Source of the DNA: Bacteroidia bacterium
GTDB lineage: Bacteria; Bacteroidota; Bacteroidia; UKL13-3
Reading direction: 5' to 3'
DNA: 44,016 nucleotides
Assembly: GCA_019695215.1 (NCBI GenBank)
Contig: JAIBAK010000028.1
Coordinates: 1-44,016, forward strand
Made by a program: the position numbers and the translations under genes. Numbering within the stretch: the stretch's first letter is position 1; every line of letters starts with the position of its first letter. Below are positions 27,630 through 36,590 of the stretch, piece by piece. The notes under the pieces were generated by a model. It was not told the DNA's origin, did no database searches, and saw only the letters and a program-made list of their open reading frames with translations.

Positions 27630-27657
27630 TTGTTTCTTCCCATTCTCATTACCTTTG
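27630..27657 (+). promoter_or_regulatory. Promoter of rluF-like gene (near-leaderless)
   Basis: TTG at 27630-27632, 17-nt spacer, then TACCTTTG at 27650-27657, an exact TAnnTTTG. The box ends 6 nt before the ATG at 27664, implying a transcript with almost no leader. The alternative TTG start at 27655 lies inside the box and is thereby ruled out. Confidence 0.55.
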
Positions 27658-27663
27658 TGCCGC

Positions 27664-28548
27664 ATGCAGGATGAACACGAAACCGTACGTTTAAACAAAT
27701 ACATCAGCGAGAGTGGCCTTTGTTCCAGGCGCGAGGCCGACCGTTATATTGACATGGGGCAGGTGCTCATTAACGGACGCAAAGCCAAAATTGGCGACCG
27801 CGTAAAACCGGCTGACCGCGTAATGGTAAACGGCCGCGAAATAGAACCCCGCCAGCAAACCGAGCATATTTACCTGGCCTTTAACAAACCGGTGGGCATT
27901 ACCAGCACCACCGAGCAGGGTGTGCGCGACAATATAGTAGATTACGTGAACCATAGCGAACGCATTTTTCCTATTGGCCGCTTAGACAAGGATTCGCAGG
28001 GATTGATTTTTTTAACCAGCAACGGAGATATAGTCAATAAAATTTTACGGGCCTCCAACCACCATCAAAAGGAATATTTGGTTACGGTAAATAAACCCAT
28101 TACCCCGCAGTTTATTCAGGACATGGCAGCCGGGGTGCCCATACTGGGGGTAATGACTAAAAAGTGTTTTGTGCAGCAGGAGTCGCCCACGGTATTCCGC
28201 ATCATACTGGTGCAGGGACTCAACCGCCAAATACGCAGGATGTGCGAGTATTTTGGTTACGAAGTAGTGAAATTAGAGCGCATCCGCATTATGAATGTAA
28301 AGCTGAAAGGGCTTCCGCTTGGCGATTGGCGCGAGTTAACTGCAGAGGAACTCTCGGAAATTTTTAAGCTGATTGAAAACTCCACGGGAGAGGATAAAAA
28401 AAGCGACAGCAAAAAACCTGCGGCAAAAAAAAATCCGCCACCTGCATCGGGTAACAAGGGACAAACCAATGCTAAAAAATCATTTGTTTCTGCACGTCAT
28501 TCAGGCACCAAAAAGTCCGGCAAATTTAAAAGACGCAGCGGCAGGTAA
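27664..28548 (+). CDS. rluF: RsuA/RluF-family 23S rRNA pseudouridine synthase
   Basis: 294 residues. N-terminal S4 RNA-binding domain ([50 protein letters not shown]), then the synthase core with catalytic Asp in [21 protein letters not shown] and the [28 protein letters not shown] block. The [29 protein letters not shown] segment is typical of RluF, which modifies U2604 of 23S rRNA, though RluB is close. A Lys/Ser/Pro-rich low-complexity tail of about 60 residues follows (from about 235), as often seen in Bacteroidota homologues and probably RNA-binding. Confidence 0.85.
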   Translation: MQDEHETVRLNKYISESGLCSRREADRYIDMGQVLINGRKAKIGDRVKPADRVMVNGREIEPRQQTEHIYLAFNKPVGITSTTEQGVRDNIVDYVNHSERIFPIGRLDKDSQGLIFLTSNGDIVNKILRASNHHQKEYLVTVNKPITPQFIQDMAAGVPILGVMTKKCFVQQESPTVFRIILVQGLNRQIRRMCEYFGYEVVKLERIRIMNVKLKGLPLGDWRELTAEELSEIFKLIENSTGEDKKSDSKKPAAKKNPPPASGNKGQTNAKKSFVSARHSGTKKSGKFKRRSGR

Positions 28549-28553
28549 GTGCT

Positions 28554-29801
28554 TTACGATTTTTCTTCCCACACGGCACACAGGTGTACAATGGTCTCAA
28601 CCGCTTTTTGCATATCCTGCACACTCACCCATTCCTGTTTGCTGTGAAACGCGTGTTCGCCTGCAAAAATATTCGGGCAGGGCAATCCGATAAACGATAA
28701 ACGTGAGCCATCGGTTCCTCCGCGAATACTGGAGAGGTGAGGAGTAATGCCCGACCGTTTTACCGCTTCAACAGCATAGTCAATTACCTGCGGATTTTTG
28801 TCGAGCACTTCTTTAAAATTACGATACTGTTCGGTTACTGTCATGGTGTACGAGCATTTGCTGTAGTCAGTCATTACCTTTTCGGTAATCTGCTTCAGTT
28901 CCTCTTCCAGTGCGTGCAGCGTAGGTGTATCAAAGGCACGTATAATAAATTTGATTTCTACCTGCTCCAATCCGCCATTAATAGAAGTGGCGTGAATAAA
29001 AGGTTCTTTTCCTTCGGTAGTTTCGGGGGCTTTGTCTTTTGGCAAACGGTTAATAATTTCGGCAGCAATTTTAATAGCATGCTGCATTTTATTTTCGGCA
29101 AAACCCGGATGCGTTGGAAATCCTTTTATCACCAAACTTACTCCATCGGCACTGAAGGTTTCGTTTTCAATATGGCCTAAGGTTTCGCCATCCATGGTGT
29201 AGCCAAAATCTGCCGCCAGTTTTTGCATATTTACTTTATCAACTCCGCGGCCTATTTCTTCATCGGGGGTAAACAGAATACGGATATCCCCGTGTTTTAC
29301 TTCGGGATGAGTGAGCAGGTAATGGGCTGCATCCATTATCTCCGCGAGTCCCGCTTTATTGTCTGCCCCAAGCAGGGTAGTGCCATCGGTGGTGATGATG
29401 TCGTTTCCTATTTGTTCTGCCAAATCGGGGTGTTCGGCAAAACGAATAATCTGGGAACGGTCGTTTGGAAGTATAATATCCTGTCCGTTGTAATTGGCAT
29501 GAATTACCGGATTTACATGAGCTCCGCTGCAATCGGGCGAAGTATCCATGTGGGAGCAGAAACAAATTACCGGAACTTTTTTATTGGTGTTTGAGGGGAT
29601 TGTTGCATACACATAGCCATGTTCGTCCAGTTCGGCATCTTTCACTCCCATTGCACGCAATTCTTCTACAAGCAGTCGTCCCAGATTTTTTTGTTTCTCC
29701 GTTGACGGGCATGTGGGGGATTCAGGATCCGATTGCGTATCAATTTTTACATAACGTAAAAAACGCTCGGTAACCGAAAATGAATAGGATACTAATGACA
29801 T
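28554..29801 (-). CDS. pepT: Peptidase T (tripeptide aminopeptidase)
   Basis: Cytoplasmic di-zinc M20B aminopeptidase that releases the N-terminal residue of tripeptides. 415 residues, as expected. Zinc ligands and catalytic residues: FCSHMDTSPDCSG (His84, Asp86), TLLGADNKAGLAEI (Asp147), FTPDEEIGRGVD (Glu181 catalytic, Glu182), FTMDGE-type stretch YTMDGETLGHIENETF, FPTHPGFAENKM and SSIRGGTDGSRLSFIGLPCPNIFAGEHAFHSKQEWV. It converges with the rluF-like gene, 5 nt between stops. A TAATTTCG element (one mismatch to TAnnTTTG) lies about 20 nt before the start. Confidence 0.96.
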   Translation of the reverse strand: MSLVSYSFSVTERFLRYVKIDTQSDPESPTCPSTEKQKNLGRLLVEELRAMGVKDAELDEHGYVYATIPSNTNKKVPVICFCSHMDTSPDCSGAHVNPVIHANYNGQDIILPNDRSQIIRFAEHPDLAEQIGNDIITTDGTTLLGADNKAGLAEIMDAAHYLLTHPEVKHGDIRILFTPDEEIGRGVDKVNMQKLAADFGYTMDGETLGHIENETFSADGVSLVIKGFPTHPGFAENKMQHAIKIAAEIINRLPKDKAPETTEGKEPFIHATSINGGLEQVEIKFIIRAFDTPTLHALEEELKQITEKVMTDYSKCSYTMTVTEQYRNFKEVLDKNPQVIDYAVEAVKRSGITPHLSSIRGGTDGSRLSFIGLPCPNIFAGEHAFHSKQEWVSVQDMQKAVETIVHLCAVWEEKS

Positions 29802-29971
29802 AAAACTTTTAATTTATGGACGAAATTAAGGAAATACCCCAAGAGTAGGGAAGTATTTTAACCGGTAAGTTGGTCTGGAAAGTGCAGTGACTGACAAATG
29901 CCTGACAAAACTTCTTTCAGTCAGCTATCCTACAATTTGTAGCAATTTATGCGCTACTGTTTTCAATTACG

Positions 29972-29979
29972 TATTTTTG
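29972..29979 (+). promoter_or_regulatory. -7 box of the exonuclease/GIY-YIG gene (near-leaderless)
   Basis: TATTTTTG matches TAnnTTTG exactly and ends 4 nt before the GTG start at 29984. No TTG at a suitable -33 distance was found, so the call rests on the -7 box alone. Confidence 0.4.
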
Positions 29980-29983
29980 TTTC

Positions 29984-31372
29984 GTGACCAGAACAAAAGC
30001 ACCCGACTCCCAGCGTTTATATGCCGTAGTAGATATAGAAACTACCGGGGGTCACGCGGCTGCACATGGCATTACCGAGATTGCCATTGTGGTGTACAAC
30101 GGCAAAAAGGTAACCGAGCGTTTTCATTCCTTAGTCAATCCCTTGTGTGAAATTCCGCGCTTTATTACGGGCCTCACAGGAATTACCAATGAAATGGTGG
30201 CCAGCGCGCCTGAGTTTGATGAAATAGCCGAGCAGGTTTTTGAATTGCTTAGCGGGAAGGTATTTGTAGCTCACAACGTAAATTTCGATTTTTCATTTGT
30301 AAAACATCATTTACAGAAGGCAGGGTTTGAACTTAACACGCAAAAATTATGTACGGTGCGTCTTAGCCGCAAAGTGTTTCCCGGGTTAAAATCATACAGT
30401 CTGGGTAATATCTGCGGATACCTTTCCATTCGTATTGATAACCGTCATCGCGCCACGGGCGATGCAAATGCCACCGTGCAGTTGCTCGGTAAAATTATGC
30501 AGGATGATGAAAGCGGGCATATAGATGCTGCGCTCAAGCGGGGTTCAAAGGAATACCTGTTGCCTCCCGATTTGCTGAAAGAAGATATGGACAAACTGCC
30601 GGCTGCACCGGGAGTTTATTATTTCCATGATAAACGCGGGAAGATTGTTTACGTGGGGAAAGCCAAACATTTAAAACGAAGAGTTACCTCACATTTCAGC
30701 AATAACTCGGTGCAAAAACAAAAGCAGGATTTTTTGCGTCAGGTGAAGCGCATTTCGTTTGTTGAAACGGGAAACGAATTATTTGCACAGATACACGAAC
30801 TCATTGACATCAAAGAAAAGTGGCCTGAGTTAAACCGTGCACAAAAAGGATATACTCCGCGATTCGGGTTGTTTTCGTATTACGACCAGAACGGGTATCA
30901 GCGACTGGAGGTAAAAACCATTGGACGCTACCAGCAACCATTGTATTATTTTAAGTCGGTACATGCCGGTCTGGATTTTTTACGGGAGCAGGCCATACTG
31001 CATCAGCTATGTTACCGACTATGCGGACTGCAACGTGCTCAGGGAGCCTGCGAAAACCATGCAGAAGGAATTTGCCATGGAGCCTGCGTGCAACAGGAGG
31101 ATGTGAACGCTTACAATGCTAAAGTAGCACATATGCTTGCTGAAACACTCGATCAGAGTTTTATTGTAACTGAAAGCGGACGTAATGATGACGAACTGGG
31201 CGTGCTACTGGTGGAGCAGGGAAATTTCTGGGGGTTTGGGTATGTGCCCAAAGAGGAGTTTGTAAACGAGCAGGAATGGGTGCGAGCGCATATTCCCCGC
31301 GCGAAATGGTTTCCGGGAATCGATCAGCTGATACAAAGCTATCTGCTGAGTATGGCCGAAGAAGCGGTCTGA
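29984..31372 (+). CDS. DnaQ-family exonuclease fused to UvrC-type GIY-YIG nuclease
   Basis: 462 residues, likely DNA repair. Residues 10-172 are a DEDDh 3'-5' exonuclease: VVDIETTGG (Asp17, Glu19), AHNVNFDFSF (Asp102) and HRATGDANAT (His155, Asp160). Residues 203-285 are a GIY-YIG domain: APGVYYFHDKRGKIVYVGKAKHLKRRV and the ETGNELFAQIHELIDIKE helix with its metal-binding Glu. The C-terminal part has a Cys cluster GACENHAEGICHGAC with the C-x7-C-x3-C spacing of UvrC (preceded by LCYRLC). No UVR or RNase-H-like C-terminal nuclease follows, so it is not UvrC itself. The order matches the exonuclease-Cho-like fusions known from several phyla (for example mycobacteria). The start is GTG. Confidence 0.88.
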   Translation: MTRTKAPDSQRLYAVVDIETTGGHAAAHGITEIAIVVYNGKKVTERFHSLVNPLCEIPRFITGLTGITNEMVASAPEFDEIAEQVFELLSGKVFVAHNVNFDFSFVKHHLQKAGFELNTQKLCTVRLSRKVFPGLKSYSLGNICGYLSIRIDNRHRATGDANATVQLLGKIMQDDESGHIDAALKRGSKEYLLPPDLLKEDMDKLPAAPGVYYFHDKRGKIVYVGKAKHLKRRVTSHFSNNSVQKQKQDFLRQVKRISFVETGNELFAQIHELIDIKEKWPELNRAQKGYTPRFGLFSYYDQNGYQRLEVKTIGRYQQPLYYFKSVHAGLDFLREQAILHQLCYRLCGLQRAQGACENHAEGICHGACVQQEDVNAYNAKVAHMLAETLDQSFIVTESGRNDDELGVLLVEQGNFWGFGYVPKEEFVNEQEWVRAHIPRAKWFPGIDQLIQSYLLSMAEEAV

Positions 31373-31495
31373 ATTTTCTTCTTAAAAAAATAATGAAACA
31401 CTTAGTGCCTTGGCTGTCATAAAACAAAGCAGCAGTGCGGGCCGTTGCTGAACGTCATCTTCAGAAAGTGTAAGCAGGGGTAAAACCTTTTCCTG

Positions 31496-31503
31496 TATCT
31501 TTG
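31496..31503 (+). promoter_or_regulatory. -7 box upstream of MarC-family gene
   Basis: TATCTTTG is an exact TAnnTTTG. It overlaps the TTG at 31501 that could otherwise be taken as start codon and leaves a leader of about 20 nt to the GTG at 31528. No clear -33 box. Confidence 0.4.
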
Positions 31504-31527
31504 TGGCATCACCAAAAAAATTACCTT

Positions 31528-32088
31528 GTGTTTTCATTTAACGAAATTGCTACTGTAACACTTACGCTTTTTGCCATTATTGATATGCTGGGAACTGTTC
31601 CGCTTATCATCAGCATGAGGCAAAAGGTGGGACATATTCAATCGGAGAAAGCTACGCTGGCTGCCGGTTTTCTGATGATACTGTTTTTATTTGTAGGCGA
31701 AGATTTATTGCGCCTTATTGGCATCGACCTGTCTTCGTTTGCCATTGCGGGTTCCATTGTTATTTTTATTCTGGGTCTCGAAATGATTCTGGGCATTAAT
31801 ATTTTTCGCCCCGACCCGAATGATGAGGCGGGAAGTATTATTCCTATTGCGTTTCCTATTATTGTGGGTTCGGGTACGCTCACCACTATTATTTCACTCA
31901 AGGCCGTGTATCAGGTACCGAATATTTTAATTGGTATTTTGTGTAATCTGGTTATTGTGTATGTGGTGCTCAAATCGAGCGGATGGATTGAACGCAAATT
32001 AGGCAAAGCGGGACTGGCGGTAATGCGTAAATTTTTCGGAATTATTCTGCTTTCTATTGCTGTAAAATTATTCAAGAGTAATATTTGA
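31528..32088 (+). CDS. MarC-family integral membrane protein
   Basis: 186 residues from the GTG at 31528, giving the family-like N-terminus MFSFNEIATVTLTLFAIIDMLGTVPLIIS. An upstream in-frame TTG (31501) falls within the promoter box. About six membrane helices: 5-27, a helix at FLMILFLFVGEDLLRLIG, SFAIAGSIVIFILGLEMILG, IPIAFPIIVGSGTLTTIIS, VPNILIGILCNLVIVYVVLK and FFGIILLSIAVKLF. The LGLEMILG and AFPIIVGSGTLTTIIS blocks are MarC/UPF0056 hallmarks. Despite its name the family is not tied to antibiotic resistance and its function is unknown. Confidence 0.88.
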   Translation: MFSFNEIATVTLTLFAIIDMLGTVPLIISMRQKVGHIQSEKATLAAGFLMILFLFVGEDLLRLIGIDLSSFAIAGSIVIFILGLEMILGINIFRPDPNDEAGSIIPIAFPIIVGSGTLTTIISLKAVYQVPNILIGILCNLVIVYVVLKSSGWIERKLGKAGLAVMRKFFGIILLSIAVKLFKSNI

Positions 32089-32163
32089 GTTCATGTTCTA
32101 ACGGGTGGACTCTTCCACGTAAGGACGAGATGTGTCACGTGTTGCTCAGAGTGAAGGAAGTTT

Positions 32164-33123
32164 TTACTTTTTCAGCAGCCCTATTTCAATCAATCGTTCA
32201 TTCAGGTATTCGCCAGCACTTATGGGTGTGTAGGCCAGCGGGTGTTGTGCATCTACACAAGATGGTAAACAATCCAATCTCATTTCCGAACGCGGGTGCA
32301 AAAAGAAAGGAATAGAAAACCGCGAAGTGTTCCATTTTTCTTTTGGCGGATTCACTACCCGGTGCGTAGTTGATTTCAATTTATTATTAGTGTGCCGTTG
32401 CAGCATATCACCCACATTCACCACCAGCTGATTGGGCAAAGCGGTAATGCCAACCCATTCGCCCTGCTTATTGAGTACCTGCAATCCCTCGGCTGAGGCA
32501 CCCATGAGCAGCGTAATTAAATTAATGTCTTCGTGCTCGGCTGCGCGAACTGCCGATTGGGGTTCGCTGGTAATAGGCGGGTAATGTATGGGTCGCAAAA
32601 TGCTGTTGCCGTGATAAATTTTATCATCGAAATACGTTTCATCCAGTCCAAGATAAAGGGCAATGGCCCGCAACATGTATTTCCCCGTTTCCTCTATTTT
32701 CTGATAAACTTCTTTTCCTGCCGCATTAAATCCGGGAAGTTCAGTTACTGTTATATTTTCAGGATATTCTTTTTTTATCGGGTCGTTGTTTTCTACATAT
32801 TGCCCAAAATGCCAGAATTCTTTCAAATCTCCAACACTACGTCCTTTGGCGTGTTCTTTACCAAAGGAAGTATATCCACGTTGACCTGCTAATCCAGGCA
32901 CCTCATATTTTTTCTTTGTTTCATAAGGCAGGTTGAAAAATTGTTGCACCTCATGGTATAATTTATTCTGCAGGTCATCACTCAAAAAATGACCCTTTAC
33001 GGCTACAAATCCTATATCTTCATAGGCCTTGCCCAGTGCCTCTACAAAAGCCTGTCTGCGATGTGTGTCATTGGAAAGAAAATCGGATAAGTCGACTGAA
33101 GGAATACCTACTGTGTGATTCAT
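32164..33123 (-). CDS. Isopenicillin-N-synthase-like Fe(II)/2-oxoglutarate dioxygenase
   Basis: 319 residues. The N-terminal DIOX_N region (IPSVDLSDFLSNDTHRRQAFVEALGKAYEDIGFVAVKGHFLS) is followed by the double-stranded beta helix. Iron ligands: HED in AAEHEDINLITLLMGASAEGLQVL and the distal His in STTHRVVNPPKEKWNTSRFSIPFFLHP; the Arg of SRFS would bind 2-oxoglutarate. WVGITALPNQLVVNVGDMLQRHTNNKLKS is typical of plant-like and bacterial IPNS-superfamily oxygenases. The substrate cannot be deduced. Single gene with its own strong promoter. Confidence 0.88.
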   Translation of the reverse strand: MNHTVGIPSVDLSDFLSNDTHRRQAFVEALGKAYEDIGFVAVKGHFLSDDLQNKLYHEVQQFFNLPYETKKKYEVPGLAGQRGYTSFGKEHAKGRSVGDLKEFWHFGQYVENNDPIKKEYPENITVTELPGFNAAGKEVYQKIEETGKYMLRAIALYLGLDETYFDDKIYHGNSILRPIHYPPITSEPQSAVRAAEHEDINLITLLMGASAEGLQVLNKQGEWVGITALPNQLVVNVGDMLQRHTNNKLKSTTHRVVNPPKEKWNTSRFSIPFFLHPRSEMRLDCLPSCVDAQHPLAYTPISAGEYLNERLIEIGLLKK

Positions 33124-33142
33124 ACGGTGTGTGTTAAAATGA

Positions 33143-33172
33143 CAAAGATAAAAACCCTGATGTATTGTACAA
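33143..33172 (-). promoter_or_regulatory. Strong promoter of the IPNS-like dioxygenase gene
   Basis: Minus strand: TTG (complement of 33170-33172), exactly 19 nt, then TATCTTTG (complement of 33143-33150). Perfect fit to TTG-N19-TAnnTTTG. Leader about 14 nt. Confidence 0.7.
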
Positions 33173-33178
33173 CTATGG

Positions 33179-36100
33179 TTATTTGCCTATGAGGTTGAAA
33201 TAACTTTTGCTTTTTTCGCGGTAATACGGCTGCAGCGAAGGCGGAATAGTGAGCAGTAATTCCTGTTCTTTATTTTTTTGTTTCAAAAATTCCTCTATAT
33301 CCGGGGGCAATGTCCGTGTTTTATCATCGGCTGTTTTTGATTCTCTTTTGTTATCCTGTTCCCGTTCTTTATCGGCTTTTTCGGCCTCGAGCATGCGGGT
33401 TTTAATTTCTTCCTGCCGTTTTATGGTTTCCGAATTCAGCCGTTTGTTTACTAAATCCTTTTCTGTTTGTTCCATCAGTTGCTGCATTTCCTTCAGCTCT
33501 TTGCTCAATCCCGATGAACCTCCAGCGGCTTTGCCTTCTTTTTGCATCTGCTGCTGCATTTGCTGCAATTGCCTGCGAATGGCGGCTTGTTTGGCAGCCA
33601 TCTCGGCAAATTCTTTACTGCTCATTCCTCCGGGCGAACCTTTGCCGTCTTTGCCACCGGGTTTCATGCCGTTTTTCATCATCTCATTCAGCTGGTCCTG
33701 CATTTTCATCAGCTCGCTTAGCGATGGCTGACTGCCTTTCCCTTTTTTCTTTACTTTGCCTCCCGACCCCGAACCGCTGCCTTCCTGCATGGATTGCTGC
33801 ATTTGTTTCAGCACATCGGTAAGCATTACGGCAATATTATTTACCGAAGTCATTACGTATTGCTGCCGGGCTCGTCCCTGCTGAATATCGCGGTCGGCAA
33901 AGTTTTTAATGGCTTTGTCCATATTAAAATTTACTTCGCCAAGTTCGCGGTTAATGAATGCCGAAATTTGCGGGACACGCTTGCTAAGGGCAAACAGACT
34001 GTCTTCTACAATCTGTGCGTAATCTTTTAGCTCCTTTTGCTTTTGAGCTAATTTTACGTATTGCGGATTATATCCCTGCATGGTACTCATTTGCTGCATA
34101 AGTTCTTCCTGATCTTTTGAAAGCTGAATGAGGTTTTCGAGCAATGCCCGCAATGCATCGTAATCTTCTTCCTGTTTTTTTTCCTGCTCCGACTGCATGC
34201 TCTTTTTCATCTTAGCGCTCATTTCCTGCATTTTTTTCGCTGCCTTTTTCTGCGACTCCGAAGCTTTTTTATTTTCTTTTTGTTCTAATTGTTCGCGGCT
34301 GTTGTCCAATTCTTCTTTTGTTTCTTTTTCTTCGGTGTTAGTGTCGGGTAATTTTTCAGGCTGTTCTAACTTTTCGTTTTTTTGCTCTAATTGTTCCAGG
34401 TCTTTTTTAATCTGTTCAAACTCATTGCTTATTTCCTTTTGCTGTTCTTTCAGTTGCTGCTGATCCGCTTTTTTGTCTTTGGTTTGTTCGCTCAGTTTTT
34501 CCTGCTTATCCGCTAATTTTTCCAGCGCATCGGCATTTTCTTTCAGTTTCTGTTCTATCTCTAATTTTTTATATAACTCAAGAATACGGTCTAATTCCTT
34601 CTCCACCTCTTTATTGTTGAGTTCCATTTGCTCCAGGTCTTTTTGCATCTGCTCCTTATTGTTTTGTTTCATCATGTTTTCGAGCTTTTGCATAAGTTGC
34701 TTTATCTCCGGGTTCAGTACCTCATCCCACATTTTTTGCAGCTCTTCCTGCTTTTGCAAAATGGTTTCATCGGTTTTGGTAAATTGTTGCTGTTGTTCGG
34801 TATTTCTTTTCGCTTCTTCTTTCAGGCTGTTTATTTTTTTCTCTAATTCTTTTTCTCTTTTCAGCATTTCATCCAGTTTCTTTTTCTCTTCCCAGCTCAG
34901 TTCTTTTTTCTCCAGCATTTTTTGCTGCAGGTCTTTCATTTCTTTGTTCAGGGCACGGGCTTCTTTAATTGCCTCTTTCATTTCATCTTTCAATTGCCTA
35001 CTGTTGTTTTCGGCCTGCTCTTTCAGCTCTTCTTTATTGGGCGCTTTGTACAATTGAATTTGCGAACGGGTAGATTTACTTCCGCTCACTCCGTCATTAT
35101 CCCAGACTTCAAAATAATATTCTACCTCGTCTTCCATTTGAATATTGATGGCAGCCAGATTAAACATGTGGTAAAAATTTTGTTTCAACTGTGAACTGTT
35201 CACCGGAAGGCTGATGGTATTTTTTGTGGGTTCGGTTATTGGTTTGCCGTCTTTTTTCAAAAACGAATAAACAAACTGCAGTTTGCGGAATCCGTGGTCG
35301 TCTTCAATTTCCCCAATGAAATAAACGGTTTTTGGCAAAAGACTATCGGCTCGCGGAGTAACCTGTATAGACGGAAATGCATCGGGAATTACCTGCACGG
35401 AATAGGCGAGCGAATCGCTTTGCCCCGACTCATTGTTGCGGGTGATGATATGGTACAAACTTCCTTTCACAAACCTGCGGGCAAACCCAAAAAAGCCATT
35501 CTGCTCTTCGCTTACTTCAGGTTTCCCTTCACTTAGTAACATACTCATTGACGACACATTTTTGGTTTTAAATTTCCAGTATACTTTGGTGCCGGCCGGA
35601 ATGGTGAGGTCGCCTGAGTTGGATAGTACTTCATTCTTTTTGCCAAGGTAGGTGGGATATTCAAGCTGAACGGTAAAATTCAAAATATTGGGTTTGGCCA
35701 GCATATCGAGCAGGTAGGGCTGCGAGTAAAATTCATCAGCAAAAAAGCGAAATGAAATATCGTGCTGAATATTTTTAAACCGAAAACTAAATGCGTTTTT
35801 ATCCTGTTTCTGCATTTTAAACAGGGTTCCGTTTACCTCAATAAAAACTTCATCGGGCAACACTTTGCCTGCGGTATGCACGGCCAGTTCAAAATCCTGT
35901 TGCTGCGCGGCTTTCAGCTCTTTATTATCAATGGTAAATGTAAACGGAGCTGTCTTAGGGAAAAACTTATTGTAATTTACTAACCGCTGCGAGCTATCAC
36001 TTATCATGGAAGGGGCAATGAACTGAATAAGCGCAAATGCCAGCAGGGGTATCGCAGCATATTTGGCATATTTGAAATTTTGTTTCAGGTTAATCGCACT

Positions 36101-36541
36101 GGTAAAGGGTATGGGTTTTATCTCAGTTATTTTCTGATTAATTCCCGCTTCAATTAGCTCCAGACTGCTGCTGTTTGCGGCCCCTTGTTTCAATTGTAAA
36201 ATATTAAGCAGTTTGTCTTTTACCTCGAGGAAATGTGTACCAATAATTGCCGATGCCTGCTCGTAGTTAATTACTTTTCCTAATTGCATAAGGTTGGCGG
36301 CAGGTAGCAGCACGTATTTGCCAAGTATAAAGGCGGCAAAGCTTAGGTAGGAGTAAAATAAAACGGCTCTTATGCCACTGTTAAATTGCCCGAAATACTC
36401 GAGAACGGCTACTAGCAGAAATACAGCCACCAATCCGGAAAGGGCATATAAACTGCCGCGGATGAGTTGATTTTTATAATACTTTCGTATAAACTCATCC
36501 AGTTTGCAAAGTAAAATGGTATAATTATCTTGATTGTTCAC
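33179..36541 (-). CDS. DUF4175-family giant coiled-coil membrane protein
   Basis: 1120 residues, start GTG at 36541. Two N-terminal membrane segments (about 22-44, ALSGLVAVFLLVAVLEYFG, and about 52-72) and a third at about 154-170 (YAAIPLLAFALIQFIAPS). Then beta-rich extracytoplasmic sequence (about 175-495, with FTIDNKELKAAQQQDFELAV and DDHGFRKLQFVYSF), followed by a very long Lys/Glu/Gln-rich coiled coil (about 505-770). After that come an EDYDALRALLENLIQLSKDQEELMQQM region, a Gly/Ser-rich loop (GSGSGGKVKKKGKGS) and more charged helix to the end. This is the DUF4175 layout known in Bacteroidota; function unknown, presumably envelope scaffolding. It lies 49 nt downstream of the kinase-like gene on the same strand. 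Confidence 0.8.
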   Translation of the reverse strand: MNNQDNYTILLCKLDEFIRKYYKNQLIRGSLYALSGLVAVFLLVAVLEYFGQFNSGIRAVLFYSYLSFAAFILGKYVLLPAANLMQLGKVINYEQASAIIGTHFLEVKDKLLNILQLKQGAANSSSLELIEAGINQKITEIKPIPFTSAINLKQNFKYAKYAAIPLLAFALIQFIAPSMISDSSQRLVNYNKFFPKTAPFTFTIDNKELKAAQQQDFELAVHTAGKVLPDEVFIEVNGTLFKMQKQDKNAFSFRFKNIQHDISFRFFADEFYSQPYLLDMLAKPNILNFTVQLEYPTYLGKKNEVLSNSGDLTIPAGTKVYWKFKTKNVSSMSMLLSEGKPEVSEEQNGFFGFARRFVKGSLYHIITRNNESGQSDSLAYSVQVIPDAFPSIQVTPRADSLLPKTVYFIGEIEDDHGFRKLQFVYSFLKKDGKPITEPTKNTISLPVNSSQLKQNFYHMFNLAAINIQMEDEVEYYFEVWDNDGVSGSKSTRSQIQLYKAPNKEELKEQAENNSRQLKDEMKEAIKEARALNKEMKDLQQKMLEKKELSWEEKKKLDEMLKREKELEKKINSLKEEAKRNTEQQQQFTKTDETILQKQEELQKMWDEVLNPEIKQLMQKLENMMKQNNKEQMQKDLEQMELNNKEVEKELDRILELYKKLEIEQKLKENADALEKLADKQEKLSEQTKDKKADQQQLKEQQKEISNEFEQIKKDLEQLEQKNEKLEQPEKLPDTNTEEKETKEELDNSREQLEQKENKKASESQKKAAKKMQEMSAKMKKSMQSEQEKKQEEDYDALRALLENLIQLSKDQEELMQQMSTMQGYNPQYVKLAQKQKELKDYAQIVEDSLFALSKRVPQISAFINRELGEVNFNMDKAIKNFADRDIQQGRARQQYVMTSVNNIAVMLTDVLKQMQQSMQEGSGSGSGGKVKKKGKGSQPSLSELMKMQDQLNEMMKNGMKPGGKDGKGSPGGMSSKEFAEMAAKQAAIRRQLQQMQQQMQKEGKAAGGSSGLSKELKEMQQLMEQTEKDLVNKRLNSETIKRQEEIKTRMLEAEKADKEREQDNKRESKTADDKTRTLPPDIEEFLKQKNKEQELLLTIPPSLQPYYREKSKSYFNLIGK

Positions 36542-36557
36542 AAGGCACTATTCGCAT

Positions 36558-36565
36558 CAAATTTA
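36558..36565 (-). promoter_or_regulatory. -7 box before DUF4175 gene
   Basis: Minus-strand TAAATTTG (complement of 36558-36565), exact TAnnTTTG, in the 49-nt gap after the kinase-like gene. Suggests an extra start point with a leader of about 10 nt. No -33 TTG. Confidence 0.35.
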
Positions 36566-36590
36566 GTGCAAAAATCGCTGATTTTAGCAG

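Noticed and set aside
34473..35057. 194 aa Ser/Phe/Cys-rich plus-strand frame
   Set aside because: Complement of the Lys/Glu/Gln-rich coiled coil of the DUF4175 gene; composition follows from that coil.
33179..36541. CRISPR-like or simple repeat array in the Gln/Lys-rich region
   Set aside because: The repetitiveness is codon-level coiled-coil composition with no regular spacer-repeat period. No CRISPR array was seen anywhere.
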